Part shown: positions 61,372 through 64,000 of the stretch, in pieces
How the letters are laid out: the number at the start of each line of letters is the position of its first letter
How positions within the stretch are numbered: position 1 is the stretch's first letter
Origin: Pannonibacter sp. XCT-53
Lineage (GTDB): Bacteria; Pseudomonadota; Alphaproteobacteria; Rhizobiales; Stappiaceae
Direction of reading: 5' to 3'
NCBI RefSeq assembly: GCF_009915765.1
Contig: NZ_JAABLQ010000001.1
Location: 1,054,001 to 1,118,000 of the forward strand
Length of the DNA: 64,000 nucleotides
Made by a program: the position numbers and the translations under genes
The notes under the pieces: model-generated
What the model saw: only the letters and a program-made list of their open reading frames with translations
The model's database searches: none
Told to the model about the DNA's origin: nothing

Positions 61372-62280
61372 TCAGCCGCGGCGCTGCTTCTTGAACCAGT
61401 CGCGCATGTCGATGATCCACTGGTAACGCTCGTGGTTCACCTCGACATAGCCCTTGGCGGTCGATTTCTCGGCGCCCGACATTTCCTTGAAGGCGACCGG
61501 GTCGGCGGTCGGGACGTTCATGACGGCCGTCTTCATGGCGGTGATCAGGCCTTCCGGCAGGTTGGCGCGGGCGGTGAAGGGGCCGGAGGTGATTTCCGGG
61601 GACTGCCAGATCCAGCAGATCTCGCCTTTCTTGATCATGCCCTTGGCTTCCATGCGCTGCGGAATGCCGTTGACCTCGTTGTTGATGTAGGTGGCGGCGG
61701 CGTCGAACTGGCCGTTGGCGACACCGGCGACACCGGCTTCATGGCTGCCCGAGAAGGGGATCGCGCCGAAGAATTCGGTCGGCTTGAAGCCCTGCTTGTC
61801 GAGGTTGAAGTAGGGGACGTTGTAGCCGGAGGTGCTGTCCGGATCGGCGAAGGCGAGCGTCTTGCCCTTCAGGTCCTCGACCTTCTTGTAGGGGCTGTCG
61901 CAGCGCACGACGATGACCGAGAAATAGCCGGTGGAGCCGTCTTCCTGCTGCTGGGTCAGCAGCGGCACCATGCCGCCCTCGGACTCGGTGTAGGCCGCCG
62001 CATAGGCGGAGGAGCCGAGGAAGGCGAACTCGATCTGGTTGGCGGCCAGCGCCTGGATGACGCCGTCGTAGTTGCCGGCGGTGAAGATCTCCACGTCCAC
62101 GCCGACCGTCTTCTTCAGGTACTCCTTGAAGGGGGTGTAGCGGGCGATGCGGTCGCTTTCGTTTTCGCCGGACAGGATGCCGAACTTGACGACCTTGTAA
62201 TCCTTCTTCCAGTCCTCGGCATGGGCGGCGGTGGCGCCGAGGCCGAGGGCCAGCATGGTGGCGGCTGCAATGATACGCAT
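61372..62280 (-). CDS. phnD: Phosphonate-binding protein PhnD
   Basis: 302 residues with a signal peptide ending AHA at about residue 21. Family features: YKVVKFGILSGENESDRI (fitting the PhnD opening YxVxxFGIx), YTPFKEYLKKTVGVDVEIF, NYDGVIQALAANQIEFAFLGSSAY, a marked PhnD signature, and ADPDSTSGYNVPYFNL with FGAIPFSGSHEAGVAGVANG. Ligand contact residues are the Tyr and the Ser-Thr-Ser cluster that bind the phosphonate group. It lies 33 bp after phnC. Confidence 0.94.
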   Translation of the reverse strand: MRIIAAATMLALGLGATAAHAEDWKKDYKVVKFGILSGENESDRIARYTPFKEYLKKTVGVDVEIFTAGNYDGVIQALAANQIEFAFLGSSAYAAAYTESEGGMVPLLTQQQEDGSTGYFSVIVVRCDSPYKKVEDLKGKTLAFADPDSTSGYNVPYFNLDKQGFKPTEFFGAIPFSGSHEAGVAGVANGQFDAAATYINNEVNGIPQRMEAKGMIKKGEICWIWQSPEITSGPFTARANLPEGLITAMKTAVMNVPTADPVAFKEMSGAEKSTAKGYVEVNHERYQWIIDMRDWFKKQRRG

Positions 62281-62313
62281 GTCAGTCTCCCTTGAAAGGT
62301 GAGAGGGGTCGGA

Positions 62314-63120
62314 TCAGGCCGGCACCGCGAGCTTCAGGCTCGTCGATGTCACGGATTCGGAGAAGTCTTCCAGCTCGTCGCTGCCGTAGATGCCGCGCAT
62401 CACCTCGCTGGTGAGCAGGCGCGGCGCGCCGTCGAACATCACCCGGCCGGCGCGCATGGCGATGATGCGGTCACAGTAGGTGCGGGCGGTGTCGAGGGTG
62501 TGCAGGTTGACCAGGATGGTGATGCCGTCCTCGCGGTTGATGGTGCGCAGGGCGTCCATCACGCGGGTGGCGTTGCCCGGATCGAGGCTGGCGATCGGCT
62601 CGTCGGCAAGCAGGATGCGTGGGTTCTGGACCAGGGCACGGGCAATGGCGACGCGCTGCTGCTGGCCGCCGGACAGGGTGCCGGCGCGTTGCAGCGCCTG
62701 CGGGGCGAGATCGAGGCGGTCGAGTGCGCGGATGGCCAGTGTGCGTTCCTCGTCGGAGAACTGCATCGCCATGGAACTCAGGAAACCATGGGCCGAGAGG
62801 CGGCCGACCAGCACGTTGGTCAGCACGTCGAGGCGCTCGACCAGATTGAACTGCTGGAAGATCATGGCGCAGTCCCGCCGCCAGTCGCGCAGGGCCTTGC
62901 CCTTCAGCGTGCCGACATCGAGACCGCCGAAATGGATCGACCCTTCGGTCGGGTCGATCAGCCGGTTGATCAGGCGCAGCAGCGTGGACTTGCCGGCACC
63001 GGAGCGTCCGATCACCCCGACGAACTGGCCCGGGGCGATGGTGAGCGTGACGTTGTCGACGGCGCGGGTGGCGCCGAAGGAGCGGCCAAGGCCGGAGAGG
63101 GAAAGAAGGGTCTGTTCCAT
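62314..63120 (-). CDS. phnC: Phosphonate ABC transporter ATPase PhnC
   Basis: 268 residues. Walker [19 protein letters not shown]-loop [18 protein letters not shown] with the PhnC-type NVLVGRL, signature [15 protein letters not shown] and Walker [16 protein letters not shown]. The SLDPG(N/S) and VGRL elements mark the phosphonate family. First gene of the phnC-phnD-phnE-phnE operon; no C-P lyase genes are in the window. A candidate Pho box lies 68 bp upstream. Confidence 0.95.
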   Translation of the reverse strand: MEQTLLSLSGLGRSFGATRAVDNVTLTIAPGQFVGVIGRSGAGKSTLLRLINRLIDPTEGSIHFGGLDVGTLKGKALRDWRRDCAMIFQQFNLVERLDVLTNVLVGRLSAHGFLSSMAMQFSDEERTLAIRALDRLDLAPQALQRAGTLSGGQQQRVAIARALVQNPRILLADEPIASLDPGNATRVMDALRTINREDGITILVNLHTLDTARTYCDRIIAMRAGRVMFDGAPRLLTSEVMRGIYGSDELEDFSESVTSTSLKLAVPA

Positions 63121-63471
63121 GGCGGGAACAGTGCCTTGCCTCTGTTACAGCGCCGCGTCATCCGAATGAATTTTCGACGGGGCTTTTGTGACGCGGACGT
63201 GACGTCATCGGCGGCTCTCGGCGCGGGGCGCGCCGGTGCGTGCGCGCAAGGATGGCGGAAGAGCGCCGAAACCGCCGGTTGAGCAATCAGAATCAAGGGT
63301 TTAGAGCCTGTGGCCGGGTGCGGAAAACCGCCGATTGCCATCGAAAGTTCATCGGCGGGTCGCGGAACTGTCATGTGATTGGCGCAAGGTCATTCGAACC
63401 AATTTTCCGCGCTGGCCGCTGGGCAAGCGGCCAGACCTGGCCTGCATCCCTCCAGCCGTCAGGAAAAGGCT
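63121..63471. other. Divergent intergenic region phnC / methyltransferase
   Basis: 351 bp without a gene. Apart from the candidate Pho box no repeats or strong promoter words stand out. It holds the phn promoter and that of the methyltransferase gene. Confidence 0.5.
63188..63205 (-). promoter_or_regulatory. Candidate Pho box upstream of phnC
   Basis: On the - strand ACGTCAC-GTCC-GCGTCAC: two 7-bp repeats with a 4-bp spacer, the layout of PhoB sites (consensus CTGTCAT-N4-CTGTCAT). The first bases depart from consensus, so this needs testing. Position 68-85 bp before phnC is suitable. Confidence 0.5.
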
Positions 63472-64000
63472 ATGATCGAGACCGCCGACCAATTCGAGGG
63501 ACTGGCCGAATTCTACGAGGCCAACCGTCCCGGCTATCCGTGTGACGTCTTTGCCCATCTGGCGCGGACCTGTCCGCCGCGCCAGGGGCTGCGCGTTGCC
63601 GTCGACGTGGGCGCAGGACCGGGCAATTCGACCGACAACCTGCTGACCGGCCTCGGCGAGGGCTGGAGCGTGATCGCCAGCGAACCGGGCGAGGACATGC
63701 GCCGGGTGCTAATGCGAAGGTTCCGCACCACGCCGCAGGTGCAGATCATCGCGGCGCCGGCCGAGCAGCTGGCGCTGCCATCGGGCTTTGCCTCGCTGGT
63801 GGTCGCCTGTTCGGCGGTGCACTGGTTCGACCGGCCGAAATTCTATGCCGAGGCGGCGCGGATCCTGGCGCCGGGGGGCGTGCTGGCGCTGGTGCGCAAC
63901 CGGCGGCGGCCGGCGCAGATCTTCGACGACTTCGAGGCCTATGTCAGCGAGCATTATCCGAGCCGGGTGGAGCTGGAAGCCCGCGAGCTGCGCAAGGAGC
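63472..64000 (+). CDS. Class I SAM-dependent methyltransferase, 5' part
   Basis: The gene starts at ATG 63472 and runs off the window (176 codons seen). FEGLAEFYEANRPGYP at the N-terminus, SAM motif I VAVDVGAGPGNST (about residues 43-55), ASEPGEDM after strand 2, AAPAEQLALPSG, and the motif LVVACSAVHWFDRPKFYAEAARIL as the helper strand 4 region (read as VVACSAVHWFD and AARIL). This layout matches the methyltransferase 11 group (Tam/YcgJ-like enzymes). AGGAAAAG is 5 to 12 bases upstream. Substrate not known. Confidence 0.85.
   Translation, partial: MIETADQFEGLAEFYEANRPGYPCDVFAHLARTCPPRQGLRVAVDVGAGPGNSTDNLLTGLGEGWSVIASEPGEDMRRVLMRRFRTTPQVQIIAAPAEQLALPSGFASLVVACSAVHWFDRPKFYAEAARILAPGGVLALVRNRRRPAQIFDDFEAYVSEHYPSRVELEARELRKE

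Overview
This is a GC-rich window (roughly two-thirds G+C by eye) with tightly packed operons, many 1-8 bp stop/start overlaps (ATGA, TGATG, TAATG), and transport-centred gene content: TRAP, TTT (tripartite tricarboxylate), family-5 peptide-type ABC, polar-amino-acid ABC and phosphonate ABC systems. Together with a SapC-family protein, DUF4214/RTX surface proteins and a PrtD/RsaD-type exporter, this points to an alphaproteobacterium. A marine or soil Hyphomicrobiales/Stappiaceae-like or Rhodobacterales-like organism is my inference. No rRNA, tRNA, CRISPR array, insertion sequence or phage gene was recognised.

Region 1 (1-819): the 3' end of a TRAP large permease and a hutD-like gene. Region 2 (1194-21846): a surface-layer locus. 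A type I secretion ABC exporter and HlyD-type adaptor (+ strand) are followed, on the - strand, by a glycosyltransferase, an NDP-sugar epimerase/reductase, a small unknown protein, a SapC-family protein, two tandem 879-residue RsaA-like S-layer proteins, a 321-residue DUF4214 protein without RTX repeats, a methyltransferase with a regulatory domain, and an 848-residue DUF4214-RTX protein. The combination of exporter, polysaccharide genes and RTX S-layer protein recalls the Caulobacter rsaA locus. Here the S-layer protein is multiplied and carries an N-terminal DUF4214 module.

Region 3 (22680-32975): a nitronate-monooxygenase-like gene, then a TctDE-type two-component system with its own periplasmic binding protein. 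These are divergent from a tctCBA transporter operon that continues into AtuA-like (DUF1446), DUF4387 and AbrB-type membrane proteins. Region 4 (33042-40174): a chemoreceptor and a family-5 (dipeptide/opine/oligosaccharide type) ABC operon. Region 5 (40409-49089): two divergent catabolic operons around a LysR regulator. One holds an aldo/keto reductase, a formaldehyde-activating-enzyme homologue and a succinate-semialdehyde-type dehydrogenase. The other holds an aldehyde dehydrogenase, an enolase-superfamily enzyme and a GMC oxidoreductase. The same AGCAT-N11-ATGCT site flanks the LysR gene on both sides, which suggests one regulon.

Region 6 (49311-57332): a PfkB kinase, a polar-amino-acid ABC transporter, a cytoplasmic glycosylasparaginase, a LacI regulator, a ROK kinase and CutC. 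A perfect 14-bp LacI-type palindrome sits on the transporter promoter. My reading is import and breakdown of a glycosylated amino acid such as GlcNAc-Asn. Region 7 (57431-63120): phnC-phnD-phnE-phnE, a phosphonate-cluster hexapeptide transferase and a second AbrB-type protein, with a candidate Pho box upstream and three tandem hairpins between phnD and phnE. The window ends in a partial methyltransferase gene.

Intergenic spaces hold a dispersed family of imperfect palindromic elements bounded by GTCATCCCGG-like and CCGGGATGAC-like ends, several hairpin terminators, and a cluster of short repeats resembling DnaA boxes at about 7.87-8.28 kb.
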